The position numbers were made by a program, and so were the translations under genes. The notes beneath the pieces were generated by a model that did no database searches, had not been told where the DNA came from, and was given only the letters and a program-made list of their open reading frames with translations. Positions 13,401-28,400 of a DNA stretch of 64,000 nt are shown here, piece by piece (the stretch's first letter is position 1; each line of letters begins with the position of its first letter). This stretch comes from Lumnitzera littorea (Eukaryota; Streptophyta; Magnoliopsida; Myrtales; Combretaceae): positions 15,435,726 to 15,499,725 of the forward strand of contig JAMXBB010000010.1 in NCBI GenBank assembly GCA_024138015.1, written 5' to 3'.

Positions 13401-16400
13401 AACTTAGGGATGTAATTGAGATGCGATCCAATGTGGGCACTTGCACAAGTTTTAAGCGCATGATGCTGAGAATATCGAGAGACTATCGCAGAGGAGACCT
13501 AAGGAATAAGAGAATGATATACAACCGATAGTAGCCATGAGAGATGCAAAGGACATGAATTCTAGTAAAGCACCTAAGGAGTGATCAACACCATTGTCGG
13601 AGGACTTACTATAGGCCAATCAAGCTCTTCGAATTCGATTAATGCCAAGAATTACGTTTGCAACATTCAAGGCAAAAAGGTCAGGATCAACAATACAATA
13701 TCTTTTAGAGAGGAAGATTTTGAGGTCATCTAGAGGCTGCACGATAACGTACTTGTCATCAATGCGAAAGTCGCCAACTTCAAAGTCAAAAAGATTCTTG
13801 TTAACACAAGAAGTTCGACCGACATCATTTTTCAGCATGTCTTTGACCAAATGAGGCCTAAGATCAAAGTGTAGCTACGGTATTACAAGTATGATCTCTA
13901 TACCTTTAACAATTAACCCGTCCAAGTAGCCAGAGTTATTTCTTTACCAATACAGATCAACGATGATGAGCATACTATAGGGGATAAAGTGGACTTTTTC
14001 GTTATCAAATGTTGGTCCCCTTACAACATGATAATGGGACGGCCGTGCTAACATTTATTCGATATTGTCCCTTTAACTACACATCTTAAGGCTAAGTTCC
14101 CTACTATTACTAGGGGCAACGTATGTAAAGGGGATTAGCAATTAGCACAATCCTTGTACATAAGGACCTTAAGATGAGAAGAAGTATTTCAGGTTGAAAC
14201 CTATCTAAAAGGTAAGTTAGTCAGCATCGTGAATGCCGAAAATAATACTGAGGAAATTCCTTTAGGAGATGACCTAGGGAAAACAACAAGAATTGGGAAA
14301 CCCTTATCAGTAGACACTCACCAAAGTTTGATCAACTTTTTGCAAGCCAATGCTGACATGTTTGCATGGTCTCCTTTAGACATACCAGCCATCTCAAGAC
14401 AAGTTATAGTATACAAGCTCCAAATTGATCCGAACATAAAGGTTGTCCAACAAAAGAAGAGGCATTTTTCACCAAAGCGATAAGCAACGATAAAGGAAGA
14501 AGTCTAGAAGTTATCAAAGGCAGGGTTCATCCGGGAAGAGCCTTATTTGACTTGGCTAGCCAATTGTATGCTAGTTAAGAAGTATAACGGTAAGTAGAGA
14601 ATGTGTATAGATTTCACGGATCTTGACAAGGCCCATCCCAAGGACTGTTTCCCGTTGCCAAAAATTGATCAAATGGTAGATGCAATTGTTGGACACGCGT
14701 TGCTTTCCTTTATGAATGCTTTCTTTGGTTATAACCGGATCAAGATGGATAAGGAGGATGAGGTCCACATGTCTTTCGTCACCAACTTTGGAACGTATTA
14801 TTACATGGTGATGTCCTTTAGGCTCAAGAATGCCAACGCAACATACTTGAGACTTGTTACCAAGATGTTTAATCCCTAAATTCATAGAAACGTCAAAGTA
14901 TATGTCGATGACATGATTGTGAAGAACGTAAAGGAAGATCGGCATCTTACCGACTTAAAAGAGACATTTGCCACACTGAAGAGATACATCATGAAACTCA
15001 ACCCACAAAAATGTGTCTTTAGCATAATGTTAGAGAAATTTCTTAGATACATGATTACTCAATGCGATATTGAGAGCAATCTGAGAAAAATTGAAGCCAT
15101 AAGGAATATGAAATCACCTTGCATAATCAAAGAAGTGCAAGAACTCATTAGGTAAATTGTCGCCCTTAACAGATTCGTATCAAGAAGTGCAGAATTCTTT
15201 AAAATTTTAAAGAACCCAAAAGAATTTGACTAAACTAATAATTGCAAAAGAGCTTTCATCAATCTTGAGGAATTTCTTGCGTCTCCCCCGATACTCTCGA
15301 CACCCATTCCTAAAGAAAATTTATATTTGTACCTATTGGTCAGTTACTGAGCTCTTTCTTTTATACTGGTTCAAATTGACAATAAAAACATCGATCCATT
15401 TATTATGTGAGTCACGTTCTACAAAGGCCAGAGCTTTGGTATACAAAGATTGAAAATTTTGTACCAATAGTGGTTCTTTTGGCACAAAAGTTAAAGCCAT
15501 ATTTTGAAGCTCATCAGATCATTGTTCTCATCGATCAACCATTGCAATAAGCCTTACAACAACCTGATTCCTAGGGGAGGATGATGAAGTATGCCCTAAA
15601 GCTCAATGCCCATGGTGTACAATATAAACCTAGAACGGCATTAAAGGCTCAACTACTAGCAGATTTTATAACCGAATTTACTAGTAAGAAAGATTATCTG
15701 GAGATTGTTGAGAAACCGATCTAGTTCCTTTATATCAATAGTTCTTCGATGTAAGAAGGAAGTGGTGCAGGCCTAGTTCTTCAAGGCTCCCATAATGTCA
15801 AAGTTCATTACACTCTAAAATTCGGATTCCTAACCAGCAACAATAAAGCAAAGTATAAAGCTCTAATTGCCAAATTGAAACTGGCAAAAGAAATTAGTAC
15901 TGAGAAACTCGAAATGTTCTCTGATTCCCAACTGGTGGTAAATTAGGTCACCAGGAGTTACACGATAAGAGAAGAAGAGATGAGCAAGTACCTATTGGTA
16001 GTACGAACAGTCATAGAAGAATTCCAATCTTTCTCCATTCACAAAATTACAAAAAGAAAGAATATTATTGCTAACAAGTTGTTGAAGTTGGCTAGTATGG
16101 TATTCCCTAAGCTAAGCGAGAAACTTTTTGTCGAGTTTCTTTTGCAAAAAAACTTATCCACTCTCTCACAAAGCTATGAGTTAGCTCCTTACCTGAGAGA
16201 AGAATCATGGATGGATTGCTTAGTAAATTATTTAAAAGATGGTACTATCCCAAACAACAAAAAAGAAGCGCAAAGATTGGCATACTAGGTTGTGAACTAC
16301 ATACGGATTGATGGTCATTTGTATAAACATAAAATATCACAATCCTATCTTCAATGCCTTCCTTTAAGAGATGCCTAGAGGGTTTTGTTTAAGCTATATG

Positions 16401-19400
16401 GTAGCATATGCAATAACCATGTAAAACTGCAGATGCTATATATCCGAGCATTACGACTGGACTATTACTAGCTAACTATTAGAGAAGATGCAAAGGAAAT
16501 TGTTTGGCATTATCTCTAGTGCCAGAAGCATGAGTCGCTGAGTCATGCCCTTGCAACTGAGTTATGTAACCTAACCAGCCCTTAGCCTTTCGACTAGTAG
16601 GGGTTAGATATTCTTGAACCCTTTCTGAAGTCTACCGCCCAGCAACAATTTGTCATTGTTGTTGTGGATTACTTTACCAAATGGGTAGAAGTCGAAACCA
16701 TGGCAAAGATCACCAAGCAGAAGATGGAAGCATTCATCTTCAACTCTATCATATCAAGATTCAGAGTTCCTTACATGATAATTATGAATAACGGCCTACA
16801 GTTTGACAACAATAAGTTCTAGACATTTTGTTCAAAGCACGACATTCACCTCAACTATACATCTATAACACATTCTTAGACGAATGGACAAGTTAAAGTC
16901 GTAAACAAGATCATACTGCACAGCTTAAGATGAAAAGTGGATCAAGTTAGGGGGAAATGAGCTAATGAACTACTGAATGTTTTATGGGAGTACTAAACAA
17001 CCCACAGAACTGTGACTGGGGAAACACCCTTAGGCTAGCATACAACATGGTAGCCATGTTGCCAATTAAGCTAGACTAACCTAATCGACAAACGCACAAT
17101 TTTGATGTTATGTTTAATCAAGTTGGACTGACAATGAATCTAAACACTATTGATGAAATTTGAGATATTGCAAGGGTTAAGGTCGCGGCATACCAACATA
17201 GAGCAACAAGGTATTACAATCAAAAAGTGAAGCACAAGGTTTTCTAACTTAAAGATCTAGTTTGCTAAAAGATGGAAGCTATTAGTGTACAAGTGATTCA
17301 AGGAAAGCTCGAAGTGAATTGGAAGGATCCTATCAAGATCCAAGAAGTCGTTAGCGAGGGGGCCTATTGACTAGAAAGGTTAGATGGATCTATTATCCCT
17401 CGAGCATGGAACGCCAAAAATCTAAAATTATATTTCAATTAATCTATTGGATGATTTTTATCATCACTCATTTGGCGACCGCCAACTTGTTTGTGAGACT
17501 ACAGTACTTATTTATGAGAATTATATTTGAAATCTCATTATGTTTGTTTTCGTTATAATTATTGAATTAATGAGTTTGAGACTATACAGCAAACAAACTA
17601 ACCTAGGTTCTAGCTTAACATGGTTAACGAACTATATAAATAAACCTCACGGCCGAGTAATGTGACTAGTCCACGCCTCAAATGGCTAATAAACTGTCTA
17701 CAAAGAAATGAAAATTGCGTATGAAATAAAATATGCCGAGAAACAAATAGCATGTGAAATAAAACATGTTAAGAAATAACTAGTGTGTAAAATAAAACAT
17801 GCTGACAAATAAGAGCGTAAAGCAACACACGTATACCATACATGCCGTGAAAGTGCAATATGTGAAATTAAACATATTAGAGGCTTGTTAGAAAAGTATT
17901 TTTACTCAACAAGGGTTACAAGCACTCAACATTGTCTTAAAGATATTTTGATTGATAATTACACGAGAATGCAAAGTACCAGTACAATAGAAATCCTATG
18001 GCTTATTCTCGAATTCAATAAATGTGATTTTTAGATTAATGGTTAGGACTTCTTCAACAATTGGGGTTTTAGAGCAGGTAATTTCCTCGACATAAGCTTC
18101 ATTATCACCCTGATTCATAGTCTCAGTACCTGTCTCGTCGCCTTCATCTTCATTAGCACTACTAACTTTGTCATTAACATCGGCAAAGTCAAGACAGGAG
18201 AGATCAAAATTTAGGTGAAGCTCTAAGACCGCCTCTCTTACCGATTAGACCCCCTACGATAACTTCTTCTGTATAAGCCTCTTGTATTTCCAATTGAAAG
18301 TGATTGTATCGAGAGCCTCTTCAACTAATGGTCTTCTCTTCACAGTCTCCTCCAACTCGGCTAAACGGCTCTGTAAGTTCAAGATGTTGGTCTCCAACTT
18401 CTTTATCTACATTTTGAGCTTATCTTCATCCTCACTCATCGTACAAATAGTTCAGCCTAAGCCCCAATACTCTTCTTTCTTCTTCTGAAGCTCCTCTTTT
18501 AAGCCTTCAAACTTTTTGTACTACTCTTCTATTTTAGCCTTTAGGATCAACATTTCATCAGCGGCAAGGTCATGTACTAGCTTCTCAGTAGTAAGGTCTT
18601 CTTGGAACCTTCTCACCTCCATCTTAGCCCTTATCCTCGCATTCTCGGTAGCAGTAGTTTAGGCTTTTGATGTATTGTATGCATCCTCAACTCTCTTCAA
18701 CAAATTCATTTAACATAATCAAGAATGATTAGGTATAACACATGGATACAACTAAAAGATATTACCTTCTTTGCTTCTTTATCGACCTTATCCAAAGCCA
18801 TTAGAATGTGGCTGTTTATCTGGAAAAGGAAATGTGTTAGTAACCTAAACAAATTTGATAATTAAAAGTAATGATTATGGATACTCACATCATACAGTTT
18901 GGTAGCAATATGAGCTTTATTACAACCGTTGACCTTGTCGACATCCTTCTTAGCGATATCTTTGTCTTTCAGAAGAATAATCCCTTCCATTACAACTAAA
19001 GATTTTGTCCTATCTCTTAAGGCTAAGTCGGTATCCAAAATTTAGTAGCTCTAACAAGGGATGTAGTACTCGCAAACCTCATTGTTGGGGACAAATTCAG
19101 CACTACTTATTCAAGAGCTTTCAACCGCATTGCCTCTTTTACTCTTTCGTCTAAGCCCTTAGATTTCTTGGTCGATGAGTTCCTTCCTCGATTTTTTATC
19201 AACACTCGATGCCACCTCAACTGCTAATGATGACCTTTTTGTAGCAGTGGCATTTTCATCTTCCTCGTTGGGATTTGTCTCTCAACGTTTATCATCCTTG
19301 ACTTAACAAAAGTTTGAATAATCTCGACTGGAGGCTCCTCAAAATGAATAAGCTCGGTCAGCAATGTCTTCTCACTCTCCTTCTGCCTCTTAGCTAGATG

Positions 19401-22400
19401 AGAGGTCTTTTGTACCACCGCCTGCTTCGCTGCAGCCTCCTTTGTTACTTTCTTTACGACAACAAGTCAAGTAGTAGTTACTAAGGTAGTCGCTACTAAG
19501 GTAGTCGCTCTCTTATTAGCCTTGGATTTTTTAGCTTTGGCGTGTGTTAGTAGCTTAGATGGATTCACCTCATTAGCACTCATATCTGCGATATGAGTAA
19601 ACAAATTAATATAAACATAGAAAAAAAATAAACTTACATTTTCCATGCCGAACAAGGCTCAAAGGCCACAATTCTCCCCCCAAGCCTTGAGAATGGCTTT
19701 TCTCTTATGGCTATACTCAGTACGATGGTAACTCATTAGTATACCTTCTTTTTTAGAAAAGATTGGGTCTTCATTTTCATAATGCCATATAATTCTCTAG
19801 GTGTCCTAAAAGAACATTTTTCTCCTCCTCCTTTCTTGAATTGTCCTCACTGCTACTATATCATTTGATATCAGATCTATGTCTTTTGTATGTATCGGCT
19901 TAGTCCATTGAGTCCAAAAGTCCAAGTCCTCGTCAAACATTATTGACATGAATTTGTTACGCCACTTGTAGATCTCGTATTCTTACCTATCCATGAATTT
20001 ATGCCCATACCTCACAGTAACAAAGTATCACCCATCAAGTTACCTTTGAATAGTGAAGAAAAACCAAAAAGTTGAGGCATAACCTTGACTTTGACTTTCG
20101 ACTTCTTCATAGAATATCTCAAAAGCCGCTGATAGCCGGTATGTGTTAAGTGAGAACATACTTGGCATAACTTTAAAATAGTTGTAGAAGCCTTTAACAA
20201 AAGTCAGAAAAGGGAAGCGTAATCTAAAATCCAAATATTTCAGGTATATATAGAACTTGCGCTCCTTTGAAAAACATACTCTCTCTTTCTCTCTCGGCCT
20301 TCTCAAATTCCATGTTCCAAGAAGGTCTTGCCAATATTAATTATACTTTGTGACAAAAACTTTGTCAATGGAAATGACGGTTCCATCTAGAGAGTCATGG
20401 AAGTAGGCGGTGGCGTTGTACAAATATCTTACTGAAAACCTCCCTTCTTTATCCTCAAGATAATTATCCACATGAAGCTCGTTAATCCGAGCAAGTTTAT
20501 TTACCTTGCCTCCATACTATAGGCTAAACACCTAAAGAATACACCACTTCGCTCCTTATTTGTAGGGGAAATGTGGCCTCAGTTTTCATTGCCCCGAAAT
20601 CGAAGAGGACAAGTCAATGAGAAACTTTGCGAACCATACCTAAATGGTTGTGCAAAATGATATAATACAAGTCGAAGAATGTGAGCTTGAAGATGAGAAA
20701 GTGAATGAAAGTTTAAGATGCAACTAGATAAATGAATTCTGATTGTGAATAGTACTTTATATATGGACGATTCGTACTCATAACTACAAATCTACTTCTA
20801 ATAGTAATGATGTGCTAATTTAGTAATGGTATAGATTGCTGACGTATGTTTCATGACATAAATCTAACAGCTAACAACTTTCTAATAGTTATTAAGCCTA
20901 CAACAAAATGATGACCTAGGTGACAGTTGTCATGCCTCCAACTTTTTGGTTTGTCAAATAGGTAGAAGTTTAGAAATTGCGACCTTTCAAGTAAGATGTG
21001 ATCCGTCCCACTTCCAATCTTGCTCAGCATTAATCTGAAGAATCACTCCCCCATTCGGCCTCTAGTGTAGTATATATATATATACAACTCCCTTTATCGA
21101 TTACTCAAACACAAGAATTGAGAAATAAAAGTTAATAGTCAGTTTTCGTTCATCTGATATACTTGTTCATTCGATCGTTAATGTGCTGAGTAATCAAATC
21201 TCTTAGCATACCACTGGATAGATGGTACACGGTGTATATATATATACACAACTCCCTTTATCGATTACTCAAACATGAGAATTGAGAAGCAAATGTTGAT
21301 AGTCAGTTTTCATTCATCTGATATACTTGTTCATTCAATCAATGTGCCGAGTAATCAAATCTCTTAGCATACCACTAGATAGATAGCATACGGTATTTCT
21401 ATCGAATAGAACAAATCTGTTCCTAATTTGAATTTAAGTCCATAGCACGAATGGTTATCATAAGTATGGTTATATTACATAACCACTTACTCTCTTTACA
21501 TATCAAGAAAGATGTCAAATCAAAAAGTTTTCACATGTCTTACCAATTATTTCGACAATTGCCTTAGATACTATAACCGCCTATAAATATTGAAAAGAAA
21601 CTCTATAAGAGCTCTCTAACACTTTTTTTACTTACTCATATATTTTCCATACGAAATCACTCTACTAACTTAGATATTGGAGTGGTCGCACCAGATTAGT
21701 CCTGGTACCAAGCATTTTATTTTCTTTTATAGGATTTTCCCTCATCCCAAAATTGACCAACAACACATATTATATGGCAAGCAAAATTAAATTGTAATTC
21801 TCAAATGCCATTTAATAAATATAAAACATGTGATACTATATGCCATATAGTATAAAAAGACTATGATACAATAAATATGTCTAAGACAATATTTACACAA
21901 CTTTGTAATTTCTTATACCATTTTAAGAGTTACAAAGACCAAAGAAAAAATTATAATATGTAATTTCCAAAAACTCTTTTCATTTTTATATATCATTTTT
22001 TTTTTCATGGTCATACTAATACATTTCCATAATTTTTTTATCATATCATATATAATTTCAAAACTCTTACCTTTTATATTTTATTATAATAAATTACTAT
22101 TCAGTCATTCATTATATAAAAATTATATATTGCATATAATTTATATATATTGTATATTTGGTGATAAAAACATGTTTAATGAGAAAGGGAGAGAGAGTTT
22201 TTAGTTTTTTCTTCCTTAAATAATCAATAAATCATATATAATAAGTCATTTGGTGATAAAAACGTGTTTTTTCATAATAAATAAATCATTAGATTATATT
22301 TAACATATTTTGGTTTGAAGAAATTTATAGTAGTTAGTCAAATTTTTATCTGCGCATTGCATGGACACTTTAACTTGTTGATTCATAGTGAGGAAGATTT

Positions 22401-25400
22401 AGTCCCATCAACATGCTTTTAAAGACAAACCCTAGTACCTAAATCCGTAAAGAGCCTTAATAATTTTTTTAAAATATTCAAGCACCTCAAATTTTAATTT
22501 CATGTAGAAATAAACCAGTTATTAGCAAGGTTTCTTAATTGCGTGCGAAAAGTTTTGGTAGTAACAACATAATAGAGGTAGTCAATCAATATAAATTAAT
22601 TTGGAATCTGATCTTTTCCATCAATCAATTAGTTTCATCGGCAGCTGAATGATCAAACTATTACTCTGATTTCCCGTCAAACTGCTTTGATCTCTCATGT
22701 AAAAGTTATAACCTTTCCGTAGGAGTAGGTTCAAGGTTAAAATACTACTCTTCATGTGATTGCTCACTTTGTAATGTAATTGCCACAAATTTTCCTCATG
22801 GTGATCTCCATCCTTATAAGCAAGTAATGGGCTTAGTTGTGCTTCCTAATATACTTTCTTCATAATATTCGATCATTTTGTTTAATTTCACAGGTAGAAT
22901 TTCTATGAACAAAAGGCAATGGACTTAATTCACATGATATTTGGCTTTTTAAGTATGTATATGCAAAAAATGGGTAAAGGATAGAGACAGAAAATGATTC
23001 AGTTGGCAGCGAATGGCTGCTAGGAGGTGTCAGTTGGTTGCCGATGACTGATGGCTAGATGGCAGTAGGCGGAGGTTGCATGTTAGCAGACCCCAGTCAA
23101 CTAGCAAGGTTATATTTTTTCTTATTGCTAAAGTTATTTTCTTTATTGAATTTGGCTTTTGAGCCTTTTTGTAATCAATATGTATGCTATTATGCTAATT
23201 AAATGGAGTGAGACGAGAGAATGCCATGTAAATTCTGAGGGTATTAACTTAGTTATGGGAACATCGCTGGAGTGGTTGTGAAAACTTGTGTCATGCTCTG
23301 TTAATGATTTTTTGTGATAGATTGTTTTAAGTTTTCCAAGTTAAATCTTGTATATTATATTCTCTCTATTCCTTATTTGCTTGTCGCTTGTCTGGGTTCT
23401 ATGATCCATAACAATAGACCATATTCTAGATTAATTGTACTTACATCCTATTCCAGATTAATGCTAACAACATTTTGGTACTAGAGCTCTTGACGAGATT
23501 TATAGATTCGAGGTGGTAATTTTGAAGTATATTATTCATCAGTTGATAATATGGAGCCAGGGGTCGTGCAAGTGATTTCTGAAAGTCTTTAAATTTTGTG
23601 CAGCAGTGGAATAGTTGAAAGTGAGTATCGAAGAAAGATGTTGAGTGAGAGTATTAATAACTCTGAGGGAAGTCATGCATGTATTATTAGAAGACAGTTA
23701 ATGATTGTGGAAAATCCATTGTAGGAATTGTCTGCCTCTATCAGAGTTGTGTTAGCAAATTTGAATGAACAATGAGGGGCACAAAGTGAATAGAGGTGGA
23801 GTAAACAAAGAAGTGATAGTTGCTTTAGTAGAAGAGCAGGAAAGTTTGAGAAGCTTTAGAAATGATAATTTCAATACGAAATAAAGATTTGAGAGAGGCC
23901 AACATAATAGAGATTCCAAATATCTTAAGTCGATGATTTCTACTTTTATAGGTAGTAGCTCTCCTAAGGAGTTCCTAAATTATGTGTTGATGAGAGTGGA
24001 AATCATATTTCAAAATATACATATATATATATATATTTTACGCACTAGGATCATATGGCTACTCCATTAACTATTGAATAAATTACAAACTCAAAGGCAT
24101 AGCGATAGAAAAGAAAATGTGTGAACATAGAGGCTGAAGAAGATATCGATGAACAAGCAGATTTATGTTGTAGGGAAAAGATATGAGAGAGGGGACAACA
24201 ATACGGGTAAAATCCCAAATGTGGGGTTTAAAGGGATTTACAGTAGAGGAGAGGAGATTTTAAATGATTCTGGGCATTTAATAGAAAAATGTCCTAATTG
24301 GTGAGTGAGGATTGTTAAAGGAGTAGAACATAAGATGGGGATGATAATGAGTGATGAAGGCAGGCAGCAAAAAAGGGATGGCCAGTGGAGAAGACAAGCA
24401 GCAAAAGATGGATGGCGAAAGAGACAATGGAGACGAGACAGATGTGATTTGGCATAAGAGTAGCCAACTAGTAGAGCTGTTAATCAAGGAAACACTTAGA
24501 GCACAAACTGTGTCAAACCCCAAGTAGCGAGAGAATTTATTTCATACCAAATGCTTAGTAAAGTTGAAGACATGGAGTTGATATATTCTCATCTTGAACA
24601 ATTTTCAGTTATTGAAAAAGATTTACCTGCTCAATTTACTCTCTTGTTTCTTTCTATGTTCTAAGAACTTGAAAGCTTGCATCTAAATATTATGGCCGAT
24701 CCCAGAGTTTCAAAAATCAACCTAAGTCATGATTTTCTAATTCATCAACCCTCGTGAGTATATGGCAATATTTTTACATTTTCTCTGGTTACTTTGTCTC
24801 TTTCTTTTTTTTCTCTTTTGTGTAAAGTGATCACCAAGCTATATCCAAGAATGTGGTCCATAAATCATAAATTCTAGAGGAATAAACCATATCATTTATT
24901 CCAAATTGAAATTTCTTACTTATAAACCAATCCCATGTAAGTTAATGAAGCTTCTGCTATTAGAGCTGCGCTTTTTATTGCGCGTGACAGGGGTTGGAGG
25001 AACTTGATGATTGAATCAGACTCCCAGTCAGTTGTGAATATTTTAGCATCTCCTCATAATGTACGTGGTATCTCGATGGACTAGCTCAAGACACCTTGCA
25101 TTTGAAGTCTCATTTCTGTACTTGTTCTGTTTCTTTCATTCCCCGTGTAGCAAATATGTGTGTGCAATGGGTAGCAACTCAAGCGAAATTTGGGATGTGC
25201 AGTAATTATTGGGTTGTTAATCCCCCATCCCAGTTAGCTAGACTTCTAATTGTGGATTGTGCCTCACGGCCACTAAATTTATAATGCTTGTTTATCAATG
25301 AAGTTTCTTTTCTGATTAAAAAAAAAAAAAAAAAAACAATCCCATGTGCTTTTCTTCATTTGCATGATTGTACAAAGCTAAGATCCAATTTATTGGCAAT

Positions 25401-28400
25401 ATCATTTTTTCTTTTTTTTTTTTTTTTGAAAATTATTGTTTTTAGTGATAATCTACATATGCCACTTTTAATGTCAACAAGGAAATTATCATTGCTATTG
25501 TATTTAGGATTTACAATCTTAAAAATTGAAAGACACCGGTTAAGCAATATGACTTGTTAGATACACAAAAGATTTGATTGGTATAACAAATAAAATTCAT
25601 TTTTACTTATATATATGTATATAAACTCACCTGAAGTGATGATATAATCTTGCCAACCACGGTTTCCACGAAGTCTTCTTGTACTGCACGAGAGGGAAGG
25701 GTTCCATTGTGGTAATAATTCTTATAAAATGTTACGTAGTCATCGCCTCCTATGCTAAAAAGATAAACAGCTTTCTCGAGTATTTCTTTGGTTTCAACAT
25801 CACCATATGTTGCCTTCATATTCGCCACCATTTCTGTGAAGTTTTTCAGCTGGTCTGGAAGATTGAATACCCCCTGAACAAAAATTGCTAAACATTAATT
25901 ATTAACTAATTTTACATTATTAGATTAAATAAATGGGTTAGTTGCAACTTTACCCATGTGTGTACGGGCAACACTCAAACATAAGAAGAATCAGTACAAG
26001 AAATCTAGGTTTTTGTAAACCGTATTTTTGAAGTCGCTTAGGCTTCCTTGTCGAAAAATAAATTAAAAGGAAAAGTATAAAAATTCTTAACGTTTACCTT
26101 TATTCTATTTCATTTTTTAATTTTTTAATGTTCTAAAAGTTTCATTTCAATCCTCAACACTTATTAAAATTTTTAAATGAGTCTTTTTGTTACTTTTTCT
26201 GTTAACCTTGACACATGGTGCAACTTGATTCATTGATATAATTAACTTAATCAAATAAATTAATATATATTTTATAGGGAAGATTAATAAAAATCTTTAA
26301 AAATATAGAAAAATAAAAAAATTAAATAAAAATTATTAATATAATATATGACATATTTATATAGTGAAAATAAAAATAAAAAAAATTAAAAATAATTTTT
26401 AAAAAAATTATGAAAATTAAACTTAGTTAAAATCTAGCTACCCCTATACTTAGGTATCTAGATTTTAGCCAAAAAGAGAAGTCGGTTACAACCCACTAGC
26501 GATTTAAGGTGGTTCCTAACCACTAAGGCAAGGTTGCGTAACCCTTCCCCAAGCAATGAGTGACTATCTTAACCTGCTCAAAATTTAAAAAAATATATAA
26601 AAGCACAACCAATCATGTTGAGATCAGCTCGCGCAACTTAATCTTAATCGAATCGAATTACACATATTTTTCCTTTTATTTTATTTTATTTTTTGTTAAG
26701 TAGCCCACCACTTAGGGGTTCACTCACAACTCCCCTCCTCTCCTAGTGGTTAGTGGTCACCATAGGCCGCCAATGGGTTATATAACCCATTATTTGAATT
26801 GGATTGACTCATTTTACTCTTTAGCCAGAATAGATTATATCCTATGTTTGAATAGCTAAAATTTAGTTTTCTTTTTTAGAATTTTTAAATTTTTATATAT
26901 AAAGTTCTAATATATAAATATATGTATACACATATATATATTTTTATTTAAACATATGCTTTTCAAATTATATATATATTTTTTATTTTTTATGTATTTT
27001 TATATATTTTTATTCTTTTAAATGTATTTTATTATTTTGTATTTAAAAATTACATGTGGATCAATGATTTGCTGCCACGTGTTTTTAGTAACAAAACCTA
27101 GAGAAAGGACTTATTTAACAAAAGTTTCAAAAGTTTAAATTGTTGAAAACTGAAATGAAACTTTTAAAATATTATGGATTGAATAGAAAAACAAGCAAAC
27201 GTTAGAGAGTTTTATGTATATTCTCTAAATTAAAAACAAGAAATTGTGATGACATTTACCATGATTCAGCAATAGGCTAGTGAAACAGGAAGTAACCAAA
27301 TTCCATCGTAAAATAATCGGAATAGTTTCACCAGAAAGAAAAACGAGCAAGTGCGACTGTAAATTGGCGACTGTTTGTGAACAATTAAAGTAGTCATCAA
27401 TTTCTACTGGTAATTTTATTTTTGCTAATTATTTAATGCGAAAGCATTTTAGCAACAAGTAGTACATTATTTATACTTCTAAACATTGCACTACAAAACA
27501 TATTTTGCCACCTGCACTTTTAAATTGCCATTACTTACCTGCTTTTAAGAATGCTTGGCAAACGAAAACAACAACATACATTGTATGGTTCTTTTTTTTA
27601 ACATTGTAAAACTCTTGATGTGGCACTAATATACCAATTATTACTACAATGAGAAAAATTATTTGTAATAAGCATTAGACAAAAGAAGAAAAAAAAAATT
27701 TACTACACTAAACTAGTAACTATAGCAATTATTCGTAAAAACTGCCCCTATATATCGTTGCAACTACTCATTATTGTTTTTTAAGTGTTTGCATGGACTT
27801 TCCATTTCGGATGGTGAATTTGACTTGAAAGAGAAACACGATGATACATAAAATCGGAACAGTTTTACTATTAGATGGATTTTGCCGCTGCGAACGCACT
27901 AATGGAAAAATCATAACTCAAAATGTAAATATCCTTGCTTATATGGGGAAAAGTGCCCTATCATATCTACTGCAACCAATAAGGTCTGTTTGGTTATATT
28001 CCACGCATAGGTTCCAGGACGACCTAGCCAGCTAGACCTATTGCTTTATAGGTCCCCAGATGGTTGAACTGTCTTGGCACTATGGGGGAATGGACCATAG
28101 ACCGGACGTTTCAACGAGCGGATTTACGGCTCTGACTCAGTCTAAATAGTTTTATATGGTTCGAAAATCCCAAATCTATTTTTACTTTAAACTTTTCCAT
28201 ATTATACAAATTTATAAAATCAATAAAATTTTAAATTTATAAAATTATATATTAAAATTCATAATTTTTTAAAAATTTATATTTAATTAATTTTATATCT
28301 ATTTTAATTAAAAAAATTATAGATAATAGATTTATAGAATCGTATATTTAATTTATAATTTTAACAACTATCTTCTAACTCAACTTAAAGGATCTAGTGT

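Larger units (their letters stand above)
12180..21780 (+). mobile_element. Tat-lineage Ty3/gypsy retrotransposon 1, decayed, no 5' LTR
   Basis: On the plus strand, in order: gag (about 12.7-13.6 kb), protease, reverse transcriptase, RNase H, a second archaeal-type RNase H, integrase, an antisense accessory gene (17996-20637, minus) and one LTR (about 20.93-21.78 kb). The second RNase H and the antisense gene before the 3' LTR are the marks of the Tat/Ogre/Grande lineage. I found no copy of the LTR near 12.0-12.2 kb, so the 5' end is truncated or too diverged. It sits in intron 3 of the GDSL gene, in opposite orientation. Confidence 0.75.

Noticed and set aside
14571..14945. Minus-strand frame of 124 codons
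   Set aside because: Antisense of the Tat 1 RT, which is clearly coded on the plus strand.
22007..22204. 65-codon plus-strand frame
   Set aside because: Low-complexity Ile/Phe/Tyr translation of AT-rich DNA. Similar frames at 9312 and 11825 were rejected for the same reason.
27488..27500. CACTACAAAA as the end of a CACTA or hAT element
   Set aside because: No inverted partner TTTTGTAGTG and no TSD seen within several kb.
27841..28035. 64-codon plus-strand frame in GDSL intron 2
   Set aside because: No family resemblance, no splice or promoter context, and it lies antisense inside an intron.
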